Source: Caldisericota bacterium | Lineage (GTDB): Bacteria > Caldisericota > JANLFM01 | Assembly: GCA_024655865.1 (NCBI GenBank) | Contig: JANLFM010000006.1 | Span: 1-64,000, forward strand | Length of the DNA stretch: 64,000 bases | Direction: 5' to 3' | Translations under genes and position numbers: made by a program | Shown: positions 34,504 through 43,660 of the stretch, one piece after another | How positions within the stretch are numbered: the first letter of the stretch is position 1 | Layout: each line of letters begins with the position of its first letter | Notes under the pieces: model-generated | Database searches by the model: none | What the model saw: only the letters and a program-made list of their open reading frames with translations | What the model was told of the DNA's origin: nothing

Positions 34504-35025
34504 TTATTTTTGAAGGAGAATTTCTCTTAAGAAGGAGACTATTTTGGGGATAGCTCTTCTTACCTGGGGCGAGAGCTCCAGGGAAAACTCGATGCCTGCA
34601 GGCTTTAAGAGCAAGAATTTCACTTGAGCAGAGGAGCCCTTTTTGACCTCCTCCGCAAGTAACTTCAGGGGGAACCGGTGCGAAAAAAGGGGTTCATCCG
34701 GAAGTTCCTCCGGGTCAAAAAATTCCCAATTTCCGGAGGAACCAGGGATATCCCCCGCATCGCAGATGAGCACTGCTTCGGGATTCAAGCGCAGAATCGG
34801 GGAAAGGAAGCTTTCTGGGGCGCTTTCTCCCCAAAATAGGTGGACGCCCTCGGGAATTGATTTCTTGAGCGCAGAAAGCAAATAGAAAGCCCAGCCATCG
34901 TCCCCGCGCAGAGTTGAACCAGCCCCTAAGATCACCAGGGGGCGCTTTTTGAAGAAATCCTCAATACTGGAAGGCGAAAACTTACTCTTTTTGATTTTCC
35001 TTTCCGGTTTCTTCTGAAGAGGCAT
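34504..35025 (-). CDS. hydrogenase maturation endopeptidase, HycI-like
   Basis: Removes the C-terminal tail of a [NiFe] hydrogenase large subunit after nickel insertion. 173 residues. 'LVILGAGSTLRGDDGWAFYL' is the family's N-terminal nickel-sensing motif (Asp in RGDDG) and 'DAGDIPGSSG' the second. It lies at the end of the group 4 operon, whose large subunit has a 30-residue tail after 'DPCLSCTDR', the site type cut by HycI. Overlaps the ferredoxin gene by 44 bp; the SD (GGAGG) touches the ATG, an odd spacing, and no better start is available. Confidence 0.85.
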   Translation of the reverse strand: MPLQKKPERKIKKSKFSPSSIEDFFKKRPLVILGAGSTLRGDDGWAFYLLSALKKSIPEGVHLFWGESAPESFLSPILRLNPEAVLICDAGDIPGSSGNWEFFDPEELPDEPLFSHRFPLKLLAEEVKKGSSAQVKFLLLKPAGIEFSLELSPQVRRAIPKIVSFLREILLQK

Positions 35026-35398
35026 CCTCCTTGGGTTTCGGAGGTACTCCCTCTTTGCGGTCGATAAGTTGTGCTCTCTGGAAGGTGGCTAATTCAAAGA
35101 TCTGACTCATGGTGATCGCCTTCCGGGGACAACTGTCCGCACACTGACCGCAATAAATGCACCGGTCCAGGGAGAAGGTGCAGGCGAAGGTCTTTTCCGC
35201 AATCTTTTCAATGGTAATTACTCCAGAGGGACAATCCCTCTCGCAGATCTTGCAGCCTACACACTTTTCCGGATCAAACACCGGACGACCACGGAAGTTT
35301 GGGGGGACAGGAAGGCGCTCTTTAGGATAGAGAACGGTAGCTGGTTTGCGGCCTAAATTTTTTGTGATTTCACGCCAGATAGCACCGGGACGAGTCAC
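34982..35398 (-). CDS. group 4 hydrogenase ferredoxin-like subunit (NuoI/EchF type)
   Basis: 138-residue polyferredoxin carrying two [4Fe-4S] clusters: 'CVGCKICERDC' near residue 47 and 'CIYCGQCADSC' near 77. Corresponds to NuoI/EchF/HycF, feeding electrons from ferredoxin to the small subunit. A charged, probably disordered C-terminal tail (about 115-138) lies in the overlap with the protease gene. GTG start overlapping the NuoH-like stop by 4 bp. Confidence 0.92.
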   Translation of the reverse strand: MTRPGAIWREITKNLGRKPATVLYPKERLPVPPNFRGRPVFDPEKCVGCKICERDCPSGVITIEKIAEKTFACTFSLDRCIYCGQCADSCPRKAITMSQIFELATFQRAQLIDRKEGVPPKPKEDASSEETGKENQKE

Positions 35399-36354
35399 AG
35401 GATACCTCCTTTCTGGAAGAGAACCACAAGCAACATCCCCAGGAGGCTCAAAGGCGCCAGGATCTTCCAGCCAAAACTGATCATCTGGTCAATGCGGATT
35501 CTGGCCACTGCAGCTTTGATGTAGGCCAAAATAAAGATCACGATTAAGGTCTTGATCAGGTAAGCGATAAAACCAGGGATTCCTAAAAATGACTGCGCAC
35601 CGCCCAGGAAAACGGCGGAAAGCAGGGAAGCACCCACAACCATTTCCATGTCCAAAGAGAGCCTGAAGATAGCCAGGAGTCTTCCGGAATATTCCGTGAA
35701 TGGCCCGGCGACCAGCTCAGTTTCCGCATCAGGGATATCGAACGGCTTGCGCTCCAATTTCCCCTGGAGGGCTATGATTCCCACGATGAAAGCTAAAATT
35801 ACCGGAATGAAGTAGAAGGGGTGAGCGAACAAAAAGGATGGCAGGTTCTGGGAGATCTCCGAGATGTTCCAGGTTCCCAAAAGCAAAGCAGGGGTGAGGA
35901 GAGCCAGGAAAAAAGGAACCTCATAAGCGAATAGCTGAGTGAGGCACCTGATTCCCCCCAGGATACTGTAGGCCGTCGCAGAATTCCATCCTGAAAGGGA
36001 AAGCACCAAGGTGGGGATAGTCAAAAGGTAAGCCACGATTACCAAGTCCCCCTGATAAGAGTATAGGGCCTGGGGAGACCAGACCGGAATAAAGAAAAAG
36101 GCCGTCACCACGCTGGCGAAGGCGAAATAGGGAAGGAGGGTGTAGAGGTAGTACCCAGCGGAACGGGGAACGATCACCTCCTTGGAAAAGAGCTTGATCA
36201 AGTCGGCCAGGGGTTGCCAGTAAGGAGGCCCCACTCTGTTCTGCATACGGGCATATAATTTGCGATCCAGCCATTCCGCGAAAATGGCATAAATTACCAG
36301 GAACAGGAACCCCGGAAATATTAAAAGTTGAAGGACAAAAAGCAGTTCGTTCAT
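35395..36354 (-). CDS. group 4 hydrogenase membrane anchor (NuoH/EchB type)
   Basis: 319-residue membrane protein with about eight hydrophobic segments. 'RKLYARMQNRVGPPYWQPLA' near residue 30-49 and 'PFDIPDAETELVAGPFTEYS' near 210-229 are the conserved NuoH loops that line the quinone or proton-coupling region next to the catalytic subunit. Couples electron transfer in the peripheral arm to ion movement through the antiporter-like subunits. Overlaps both neighbours by 4 bp. Confidence 0.94.
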   Translation of the reverse strand: MNELLFVLQLLIFPGFLFLVIYAIFAEWLDRKLYARMQNRVGPPYWQPLADLIKLFSKEVIVPRSAGYYLYTLLPYFAFASVVTAFFFIPVWSPQALYSYQGDLVIVAYLLTIPTLVLSLSGWNSATAYSILGGIRCLTQLFAYEVPFFLALLTPALLLGTWNISEISQNLPSFLFAHPFYFIPVILAFIVGIIALQGKLERKPFDIPDAETELVAGPFTEYSGRLLAIFRLSLDMEMVVGASLLSAVFLGGAQSFLGIPGFIAYLIKTLIVIFILAYIKAAVARIRIDQMISFGWKILAPLSLLGMLLVVLFQKGGIL

Positions 36355-37526
36355 AGCGGTTTCTTTGCGATACTCCTCCTTCTCAGTTCTTCCCAGGTGA
36401 GAATCTCTCCCTCTTTTTCCCCCGCCTGTTTCAAAAGAATCAGGCGATCAGTGCAGGAAAGGCAGGGGTCGATTGCCGCAATAATGATGGGGATGTCAGC
36501 TACTTGCTGATTCAAAAGGCAGTGCCTGATGGACATTAAATTTGCCATTGTAGGAGCGCGCACTTTCACCCTGTCCGGCTTCTCGCTTCCGTTCGCCCGC
36601 ACGTAGTGGATGCATTCCCCGCGAGGGGCTTCGTAGCGAGATGTGGCTTCTCCTTGAGGAACCTTTCTGGGAACACGCGCGGTGATGGGACCTTCCGGGA
36701 GATTTTTCAGAGCGTATTTAATGATTTTCACGGATTCAAAAATCTCCCCCACCCTGACCAGTGTTCGACCCAGGACGTCACCTCTCTCAGAAGTAATTAC
36801 CTGGAAGGGAATCTGGTCATAGGCGGCGTAGGGAAAATCTCTCCTGACATCGTAGTTCACGCCTGAACCTCTGGCAGTGGGACCCACGGCGCAATAAGCA
36901 ATGGCAATGTCCTTAGGGAGATACCCCACTCCGGAGACCCGGGCGATGAACGTGCTTTCCTCCCTGGCCACCTTCTCATAATACAGGGTGCGCTCCTCCA
37001 GAATCTTTATTCCCTTGAGGGTCTCGTCGATTTCCTCCTGATTCATATCCTTGCGCACACCGCCGAAGGTGTTCATGCCGTAGTTGACTCTATTCCCGGT
37101 GATGATCTCCAAAAGGTCCATGACGATTTCCCGATCCCTCCAGGAGACCATAAAGAGAGTATCAAATCCAATTTCGTGGCCAGCGACACCCAGCCAGAGG
37201 AGGTGACTGTGGATTCTCTCCAGCTCTCCCACTACGGTGCGCAAAAATTTTGCCCGGGGTGGGACTTCCACGTTCAGGATTTTTTCCACGGCCTGCACGA
37301 AATTAGTGGCATGTGTGTGGGAGCAAATGCCACAAATTCTCTCTATCATGTATAGATCCTGGATGTAGGTTCTTTCCTCAGCAGCTTTTTCAATTCCCCG
37401 GTGGTTATAGCCCATCCGGATGTCGGCGTCCACAATTGTTTCTCCATCCAGGGTAAAGCGGAAATGAATGGGCTCTTTTAAAAGCGGGTGCTGTGGTCCA
37501 ATCGGTAAAGTCAATCTTTCACTCAT
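36351..37526 (-). CDS. group 4 [NiFe] hydrogenase large subunit (NuoD-like, catalytic)
   Basis: 391-residue catalytic subunit. Both nickel-binding CxxC motifs are present: 'RICGICSHTH' with Cys65/Cys68 and 'DPCLSCTDR' with Cys355/Cys358. This separates it from NuoD of complex I, which has lost them. After Arg361 there are 30 residues to the stop, a tail expected to be removed by the HycI-like protease of the same operon. H2 production from, or H2 oxidation to, ferredoxin coupled to ion transport is expected. Confidence 0.95.
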   Translation of the reverse strand: MSERLTLPIGPQHPLLKEPIHFRFTLDGETIVDADIRMGYNHRGIEKAAEERTYIQDLYMIERICGICSHTHATNFVQAVEKILNVEVPPRAKFLRTVVGELERIHSHLLWLGVAGHEIGFDTLFMVSWRDREIVMDLLEIITGNRVNYGMNTFGGVRKDMNQEEIDETLKGIKILEERTLYYEKVAREESTFIARVSGVGYLPKDIAIAYCAVGPTARGSGVNYDVRRDFPYAAYDQIPFQVITSERGDVLGRTLVRVGEIFESVKIIKYALKNLPEGPITARVPRKVPQGEATSRYEAPRGECIHYVRANGSEKPDRVKVRAPTMANLMSIRHCLLNQQVADIPIIIAAIDPCLSCTDRLILLKQAGEKEGEILTWEELRRRSIAKKPL

Positions 37527-37899
37527 TGCTTTTCACCTCCCCTGGTTTGAAATCCTTGCGCAAAGGGTAAACGCCTTCCGGCCAATGCTCTGGCAAGATC
37601 AATCTCCGGCCGTCGATTATGCCCTCGAATTTCACCCCCAAAAGATCCTGGATCTCCCTTTCGTAAAGGATTCCCCCAGGTAAAACAGGGGTTATAGAGG
37701 GGAGAACGGGGTTTTCTTTAGGAACTGAAGTGCGCACGTTCAAATCGCCCTCACTGCCCACAAAGTGGTAGAGGATGTAGTAATTATCGCCCTCTTCGTA
37801 TCCGGAAATCGTGGAAAGAAGACGAAATGCTCCGCTCTTTAAAAACTCCTCCACCCAGTTTCGGATTTCGGAGGAATTGACATCAACCCACATGCCCAC
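37519..37899 (-). CDS. group 4 hydrogenase NuoC-like subunit
   Basis: 126-residue soluble subunit of the NuoC (30-kDa)/EchD type. The conserved C-terminal signature is visible: 'YEREIQDLLGVKFEG' near residue 79 and 'LPEHWPEGVYPLRKDF' near 101. It is shorter than complex I NuoC but normal for hydrogenases. It overlaps the large-subunit gene by 8 bp. Structural role beside the large subunit. Confidence 0.9.
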   Translation of the reverse strand: MGMWVDVNSSEIRNWVEEFLKSGAFRLLSTISGYEEGDNYYILYHFVGSEGDLNVRTSVPKENPVLPSITPVLPGGILYEREIQDLLGVKFEGIIDGRRLILPEHWPEGVYPLRKDFKPGEVKSNE

Positions 37900-37902
37900 T
37901 CG

Positions 37903-38331
37903 CTATCCTCCTTTCTTTAGCTTCTCCAATAGCGCGTAAACTCCCTGGATAATGGCATCGGGGCGGGGAGGGCAACCGGGGACATAGGCAGTCACGGGAA
38001 TAACGTCGTCCATCCCTCCCAGGGTGTTGTAACAGCCGCGGAAAACTCCACCCGAGATTGCGCAGGCCCCTACGGCCACAACGAATTTAGGATGAGGTAT
38101 CTGATCGTAAATGCGTTTCAGCCTGCTCTTGATCTGCTCATTTACGGGACCAGTGCAGACAAGGATATCTGCGTGTCTGGGAGTTCCCTTGAGGAGGATA
38201 CCGAAGCGCTCTACATCGAAGCGCGGGGTAAGTGCTGCCAGAACCTCTATGTCGCACCCGTTGCACCCACCAGCATTGAAGTGGATGATCCACGGGGATG
38301 CTCTTCTTGACCATTCTACAATCTTGGACAT
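37903..38331 (-). CDS. group 4 hydrogenase small subunit (NuoB/EchC type)
   Basis: 142-residue subunit holding the proximal [4Fe-4S] cluster next to the nickel site. Ligand motifs: 'GGCNGCDIE' near residues 21-29, 'GACAISGG' near 88 and 'GCPPRPD' near 119. The CNGC form is that of hydrogenases, not the adjacent CC of complex I NuoB. SD GAGG before the ATG; 3 bp from the NuoC-like gene. Confidence 0.94.
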   Translation of the reverse strand: MSKIVEWSRRASPWIIHFNAGGCNGCDIEVLAALTPRFDVERFGILLKGTPRHADILVCTGPVNEQIKSRLKRIYDQIPHPKFVVAVGACAISGGVFRGCYNTLGGMDDVIPVTAYVPGCPPRPDAIIQGVYALLEKLKKGG

Positions 38332-38335
38332 TTCT

Positions 38336-38647
38336 TCACCTCAATATTAGAGACAGAAGGGCCAGGACAATTATTCCTGCGTAAACGAGCCCCACCCAGG
38401 CCAGACCGTAGGGGAGAAGCCCCAAAAGTAAAGCCAGGACGTGAAGCACGGTGAAAAAAAGAGCAATGGGAAAGAATACCCGGTACCCGATGAATTTTTT
38501 TTCGCCAGGTATGTCCTCGCCTCCGGCATAGGAAGTAGTAGCTTCCTCGTCGGGAGGAGCCTGGGGGGATATCCTCTTTCCTCCAAACCCCAAAAGGAGC
38601 GCCACGAGGAGGAAGAAAACAAAAGCTAAGGGAGGAACGAAGCTCAT
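38336..38647 (-). CDS. NuoA-like membrane subunit
   Basis: 103-residue protein with three predicted membrane segments (about 5-24, 55-77, 81-102). The loop before segment two, 'YAGGEDIPGEKKFIGYR', and 'FFPIALFFTVLHV' resemble the YECG...FDxE region of complex I subunit NuoA, though the Cys and acidic residues are lost. It sits between the NuoN-like and NuoB-like genes, the place NuoA has in complex I operons. NuoA is not a usual part of Ech, Mbh or Hyc hydrogenases, so this identification deserves a profile check. Confidence 0.65.
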   Translation of the reverse strand: MSFVPPLAFVFFLLVALLLGFGGKRISPQAPPDEEATTSYAGGEDIPGEKKFIGYRVFFPIALFFTVLHVLALLLGLLPYGLAWVGLVYAGIIVLALLSLILR

Positions 38648-40105
38648 CTAAAACCCTCCTTTAAGCAAGGAGAAAGCCTGAGCAACCCAGCTTCTTACGG
38701 GATCAGGCTGAACTCCAAGATAGATTGTTAGAAGGCAAAGGATAACCAGAGCGACAGTCATGGCCCAGGGGACTTCCTTTATTGCGGGGACCTTTTCCGC
38801 CTTTTCCTTGCTGTATAAAACGCCGATTGCCGGGAGATAGTAGCCCAGGGAAAGGACAGAGTTGAAAATAGCCACGAGCGACCCAGCCCAGCCCAAAGCG
38901 GTGCCGCTCTGAATACCGCTCTGATAGATCAAAAGTTTGCTCATGAATCCCGAGAAGGGGGGCACTCCAGCCAGAGAGAGAGCGGCGACCGAGAAAGTCA
39001 AAGCAGTGACGGGCATTCTCCATCCTGCACCCCTCATATCCTCTAAATAGCCGGAGCTTAGCCGGAAAATCAGGGCTCCGGCGCAGAGGAAGGCCAGCCC
39101 TTTCATGAAGGCGTGAGTGATGATGTGAAACACGCCTCCGGTAAACCCGCTGGCTACGCCGTAGGTGGCTCCCATCCCAATTCCTAAAAGGATGTAGCCC
39201 ATCTGCGCGATGGAGGAGTAAGCGAGCATCCGTTTGAGCTGCTTCTGGGTCAGGGCCATGATATTTCCCGCGGTCATTGTCAGGAGGGCAAACCAGATCA
39301 GAATTTCTCCCCAGGGGAGGCTGGCGCCCAGGGAGAGCATTATCCTGAGCATGGTAAAAAGCCCGGTCTGAATAATGATTCCCGAAAGCATGGCAGAAAT
39401 TCCCGAGGGAGCTTCAGGGTGAGCGTCGGGAAGCCAGGTATGCAGAGGGAACATAGCCGCTTTGATTCCGAAGCCAATGAGGAACAGGGTTATGGGCAAC
39501 CAGATTGAGGCACCGCCAGAAGCGGTGAAGAGATAATTCAGGTCTAAATTGCCGAATTGGGCATAAACCAGGGAGATACCTAAGAGGATAAAGGCTGATC
39601 CGGTAACGGACATAACCATGAACTTGATGCCCGCCTCCACCGGTTCCCATTTGTCCTTACGAAAAGCCACCAGGGCAAAGGAAGTAATTGAGAGAAGCTC
39701 AAAGAACAGGTAAAGGTTGAAGAGGTCATAGGCAAAGGCCAGTCCGATCACCGAAAGGACCATGAGGAGCAAAAGCGGGAAGAATTTGCTCGTTCCGGTA
39801 TCCTCCTCCATGTAAACGATGGAGTAAAGGGCCACGACGGTACCCAGGACAAGGCTGACTTCGGCCACAATCCACCCCAGGAGGTCGATCTGCCAAGAAA
39901 GGACGCCAAAAAGTAAAACCTTTTCGCTCGCTCCTGTCATGCGGAAAAGAAGGGAGAAACTAATCAGGCTCCCCAGAAGAGCAAGAAAAGCGATTACGCC
40001 TGAGATCAGCCTCTCCCTGTGACGGAAGAGAACCCCTCCTAAATAGCTGGCGACAGCTCCCAGGACAAGCAAAGAAATTGTGGTTTCCAGGAAGGATGCA
40101 CTCAC
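38648..40105 (-). CDS. antiporter-like membrane subunit (NuoN/MrpD family)
   Basis: 485-residue protein with about 14 membrane segments. The core motif 'IKAAMFPLHTWLPDAHPEAP' near residue 215-235 marks the proton-translocating antiporter family. One of three such subunits in the operon, so several ions may be moved per electron pair. GTG start with AGGAGG SD at good distance; 1 bp from the NuoA-like gene. N versus M naming rests on gene order. Confidence 0.92.
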   Translation of the reverse strand: MSASFLETTISLLVLGAVASYLGGVLFRHRERLISGVIAFLALLGSLISFSLLFRMTGASEKVLLFGVLSWQIDLLGWIVAEVSLVLGTVVALYSIVYMEEDTGTSKFFPLLLLMVLSVIGLAFAYDLFNLYLFFELLSITSFALVAFRKDKWEPVEAGIKFMVMSVTGSAFILLGISLVYAQFGNLDLNYLFTASGGASIWLPITLFLIGFGIKAAMFPLHTWLPDAHPEAPSGISAMLSGIIIQTGLFTMLRIMLSLGASLPWGEILIWFALLTMTAGNIMALTQKQLKRMLAYSSIAQMGYILLGIGMGATYGVASGFTGGVFHIITHAFMKGLAFLCAGALIFRLSSGYLEDMRGAGWRMPVTALTFSVAALSLAGVPPFSGFMSKLLIYQSGIQSGTALGWAGSLVAIFNSVLSLGYYLPAIGVLYSKEKAEKVPAIKEVPWAMTVALVILCLLTIYLGVQPDPVRSWVAQAFSLLKGGF

Positions 40106-40107
40106 CT

Positions 40108-41556
40108 TTAGCCTCCTACTTGAATGCCCAGAAGATTAAGAGCGCCCCTCACCAGTTGAAACGCTGGACCGGGGTATATTCCAAAGATGATCATAATTAA
40201 GAGACCGGCTGCCAGGGCCAAAGAGGTATTCCAGGGAGGCCTGATCACCGATCCCTCGTGCTCCTTTTGAAGTGGTCCGAAGAAGACGAACCTCACCAGG
40301 CGCAAGCCGTAAGCTGCCGTGAGCACGGAAGCCACTAATGCCAGGGAGGCGACCAGGTAATTTGATGAAGCAAATCCTCCCGAGAATGTGAGAAACTCGG
40401 GCCAGAATCCCAGAACTGGCGGCGCTCCAAGAAGAGAAAGCATGGCCGCTGAGGCACAGACTGCAGCAAAGGGGTGTCTTTTGGCCCAGCCCCCCAGCTC
40501 GTCCAGGCGCCAGGTAGAGGCACTCTCAGCCACCAATGCCACGGAGGTAAAGAGCACGAGCTTGGTAACCGCCTGGTTCATGATGTTGAAAACCGAACCG
40601 GAGATTCCTAAAGGGACTAAAGTGGCGAACCCGAAAAGAACATATCCCATCTGGCTCATTGAGGAGTAAGCGATCATCCTCTTGGCGTTCTTCTCCGCAA
40701 GGGCCATCGCTCCTCCGTAGAACATATTCACCAGGCTAGCAATCAAAAAGGGAAGGGATAGTTTTAAGAGGGCTTCCCGGGGGAAGAAGGGAAGGAACCT
40801 GGCGAATCCGTAAATTCCCACCGAGGTCATCATGCCCACGAGGACCAGGGTAACTGGCATGCTGGAAGTAGTGTAAGCATCCGGAAGCCAGGTGTGGAAC
40901 GGGAAGATCGCCAGTTTCACGATAAATGCCATGAAGAATAAAGCTGCCATCCAAACGAGGGTGGATACAGGCAACTTGGGTAGGAGATCCTGAAGCACGA
41001 ACATGTTCGTAGTACCTAAAGTGGAATAAATCCAAAGAATGGAGGCCAGAGTGAGTACGGCGCCGATATGGGTGATGATGAAGAACTTCAATCCCGTATA
41101 GCGCACCTTTTTGGGGTCCTCGTTCCAGTTTACAACGAGCGCCCAGGCCGGGATAAGCATCGCCTCCCAGAACACGTAAAACTGGATCAAATCCCGCGCT
41201 AAAGCCACACCCACCGTGCCGAAAAGGACAAGCAGGATCAGGGAGTAGAAGGAAGGGGACCTCTCGTGTTCCAGGGGTTTTCTCAAAGAGTAGAGAAGGG
41301 AGTAAGCGCAGGCAAAAGAAAGCACGATCAGGACAATAGCAGTTAAATAGTCAAAGGAAAGCACCATGGTCACCCCCAGGCCCAACCCCAGATAAACGGT
41401 GAGTTTCTGGGGCAGGAGAAGGAACACGAACAAAAGCTCCAGGAGGGCGGTGACCAAAGCGAGAATCGCTGCAGTTTCCTTTTTATCTTTTGGGAACAAA
41501 AGGACAATCAGCGCCCCCAGAAGGGGAAGAAATTGTAAAACTAAGAGCTCTACCAT
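40108..41556 (-). CDS. antiporter-like membrane subunit (NuoM/MrpD family)
   Basis: 482-residue multi-pass protein. 'VKLAIFPFHTWLPDAYTTSS' near residue 215-232 and 'KRMIAYSSMSQMGYVLFG' near 290 are the conserved NuoM helices around the channel lysines. Middle of the three antiporter-like subunits. It overlaps the NuoL-like gene by 7 bp and lies 2 bp before the NuoN-like gene. Confidence 0.93.
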   Translation of the reverse strand: MVELLVLQFLPLLGALIVLLFPKDKKETAAILALVTALLELLFVFLLLPQKLTVYLGLGLGVTMVLSFDYLTAIVLIVLSFACAYSLLYSLRKPLEHERSPSFYSLILLVLFGTVGVALARDLIQFYVFWEAMLIPAWALVVNWNEDPKKVRYTGLKFFIITHIGAVLTLASILWIYSTLGTTNMFVLQDLLPKLPVSTLVWMAALFFMAFIVKLAIFPFHTWLPDAYTTSSMPVTLVLVGMMTSVGIYGFARFLPFFPREALLKLSLPFLIASLVNMFYGGAMALAEKNAKRMIAYSSMSQMGYVLFGFATLVPLGISGSVFNIMNQAVTKLVLFTSVALVAESASTWRLDELGGWAKRHPFAAVCASAAMLSLLGAPPVLGFWPEFLTFSGGFASSNYLVASLALVASVLTAAYGLRLVRFVFFGPLQKEHEGSVIRPPWNTSLALAAGLLIMIIFGIYPGPAFQLVRGALNLLGIQVGG

Positions 41557-43370
41557 AGGATCAACCCCAGAATGATTAGTAAGGCAACTACAATGTAGAG
41601 CAGGTTCCAGTGCAGATCACCGGTTTGCATTTTCCTGCTTGAGATACTCAAGGCCACGCTGCCTTCTCCTGTGGCCCGGTTTATCCCCTCCATCACCTTT
41701 TCCTCAAAGAAAGTGGAAAGGAGGTTGGAGGTAGCATAAATCTGCTGAGAGAGCCAGCCGTATAAAATATCAAATCCTAAACCTACGGAAACTGCTTTGA
41801 AGAAGGCGGGAATTTTACCCTTCAGCCAGCCCAGGTTCCTGCGATAGTAAAAGATCAAAAAGCCCAATACGATTACACAGACCGTGATCAGGAAAGCTGT
41901 GGAGGAAAAGGTCTCCCTCAAAAGCTCCAGCCAGTCAATGTGCGGAGCTTCCAGGCCTGTCCTTATCCAGGAAGTGGTCAAGGGCCCTACAAGCACCCAT
42001 GAGACCAGGGAGCCCAGAGCGAGAAGCGTGAGCGGGCCGGTCATCACGACAGGCGCTTCCTTGACGTGAGCGCTGGTTCTTCTCTTTCCCCAGAACACAA
42101 CGGCCGTGGTGCGCAGGGAGTAATAAGCAGTAAGGAGAGCGGCCAGCGCAGCGACGATCAAAGGCCCCCAGGAACCAGCGATCAGGCCTTCCTCTAAAAT
42201 CATGTCCTTGGAAAAGAAACCGTTGAGCACGGGGAGCCCCATCAATGCCAGGGCTCCGATCAAGAAGGTGGTTCCGGTTACGGGCATGAACTTCTGGAGT
42301 CCGCCCATCTCCCTGATGTCCCTCGTTTTAAGCTCATGGATCACGGCCCCCGCACAGAGGAAAAGCAGGGCTTTGAAGATAGCGTGGGAGAAAAGGTGGA
42401 ACTGGGAGGCGAAAACTCCTCCTACCCCCACAGCGAAAACCATGTAGCCTAATTGGGAGATGGTGGAATAGGCCAGAATGCGCTTCAGGTCATTATGGAA
42501 AGCAGCCAGCAGGGAACCTAAAAGCGCGGTCAGAGCGCCAATCCACTGGATGACTACAAGCCAGGATGGAACGAGGGAAAGAAGCGGATAAACGCGAGCT
42601 AAAAGGTAGACGCCGGCGTTCACCATAGTGGCGGCGTGAATCAAAGCGGAGATCGTGGTGGGAGCTTCCATGGCGTCCGGCAGCCAGACGTGTAGCGGAA
42701 GTTGAGCCGACTTTCCCACTGCTCCCAGGATGAAGCCAAAAGCGATGAAGTTCAGGAGGGGAAGAGCGATCTTGCTGCCTTCGGCCAGTCCCTGGCTGAT
42801 GGAGAAAGTCCCTGTGAAGGCATAAATTGTAAGGATGGCAGCTAAAAGCCCGATATCTCCGATCCTGGTCGTGAGGAAAGCTTTCACTCCTGCTGAGGCT
42901 GCTTTGGGATCCTTGTAGAAAAAGCCAATCAGGGCATAGGAGCACACTCCCATTACTTCCCAGAAGAAAAAGAGCGACAGAAAATTATCGGCCAGGGACA
43001 TCCCGATCATAGAGGCGATGAAGAGCAAGGTGAGGGAGTAATACCGGGAGAGGTTCTCCTCGTGTTTCATGTAACCCAAGGAATAGATCAGAACCAGGAA
43101 CCCGATCCAGGTGGCGATCAATGCGGGAACAACGGAGAGAGTGTCTAACTGAAATCCAGTCTTTAACACTCCGGGTAGCCATTCAAAGGATGCCGCCTGA
43201 GCACCGATCTGCCCCAGAAGGAAGAACCCGATCACCGCTGTCACGAGACCCACAAAAACGGAAAATAAAGGCACCGCCCTGGAAGCGAAGAAGTTAAGCA
43301 AAGGAACAAGGGCAGCTCCCGCAAGCGGCACGATCAAAAGCAGGAGGGGGATCATCTCTTTATTCATCAC
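41550..43370 (-). CDS. antiporter-like membrane subunit (NuoL type)
   Basis: 606-residue protein, the longest antiporter-like subunit. 'GKSAQLPLHVWLPDAMEAPT' near residue 216-235 and 'LKRILAYSTISQLGYMVFAV' near 295 are the NuoL/MrpA signatures. A C-terminal extension (about 480-606) includes a further membrane segment and a region that may form the lateral helix of NuoL. Overlaps the NuoK-like gene by 4 bp. Confidence 0.94.
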   Translation of the reverse strand: MMNKEMIPLLLLIVPLAGAALVPLLNFFASRAVPLFSVFVGLVTAVIGFFLLGQIGAQAASFEWLPGVLKTGFQLDTLSVVPALIATWIGFLVLIYSLGYMKHEENLSRYYSLTLLFIASMIGMSLADNFLSLFFFWEVMGVCSYALIGFFYKDPKAASAGVKAFLTTRIGDIGLLAAILTIYAFTGTFSISQGLAEGSKIALPLLNFIAFGFILGAVGKSAQLPLHVWLPDAMEAPTTISALIHAATMVNAGVYLLARVYPLLSLVPSWLVVIQWIGALTALLGSLLAAFHNDLKRILAYSTISQLGYMVFAVGVGGVFASQFHLFSHAIFKALLFLCAGAVIHELKTRDIREMGGLQKFMPVTGTTFLIGALALMGLPVLNGFFSKDMILEEGLIAGSWGPLIVAALAALLTAYYSLRTTAVVFWGKRRTSAHVKEAPVVMTGPLTLLALGSLVSWVLVGPLTTSWIRTGLEAPHIDWLELLRETFSSTAFLITVCVIVLGFLIFYYRRNLGWLKGKIPAFFKAVSVGLGFDILYGWLSQQIYATSNLLSTFFEEKVMEGINRATGEGSVALSISSRKMQTGDLHWNLLYIVVALLIILGLILW

Positions 43371-43660
43371 CCTTTCAACCTTCTCATATCGTCAGTATCA
43401 AGCGAGCTCGATTTCTCGTGGAAAGCGTAAACCAGGGCCAGAAATACTGCTACCACCATAACTTCGATAGCAATGGCAATTACTGCCAGACTCTGGGTGT
43501 AAGATAAGGAGTTGCGCAGGATGCCACTCCAGATCAAGGCAAGCGTAGCGCCTTTGCTCAGGAGTTCCAAACCAATCAGAATCTTGATCAGATTGCGCCT
43601 GGTAAGCAGGCAGAAGATGCCCAAAGCAAAAAGGGCGAAAACAAAGGGCCAGAGGTTCAT
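43367..43660 (-). CDS. NuoK/MrpC-like membrane subunit
   Basis: 97-residue protein with three membrane segments. The two conserved channel glutamates of NuoK are present, in 'IGLELLSKGATL' (near residue 32) and 'IAIEVMVVAVFLAL' (near 66). Overlaps both neighbours by 4 bp, showing tight translational coupling. Confidence 0.93.
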   Translation of the reverse strand: MNLWPFVFALFALGIFCLLTRRNLIKILIGLELLSKGATLALIWSGILRNSLSYTQSLAVIAIAIEVMVVAVFLALVYAFHEKSSSLDTDDMRRLKG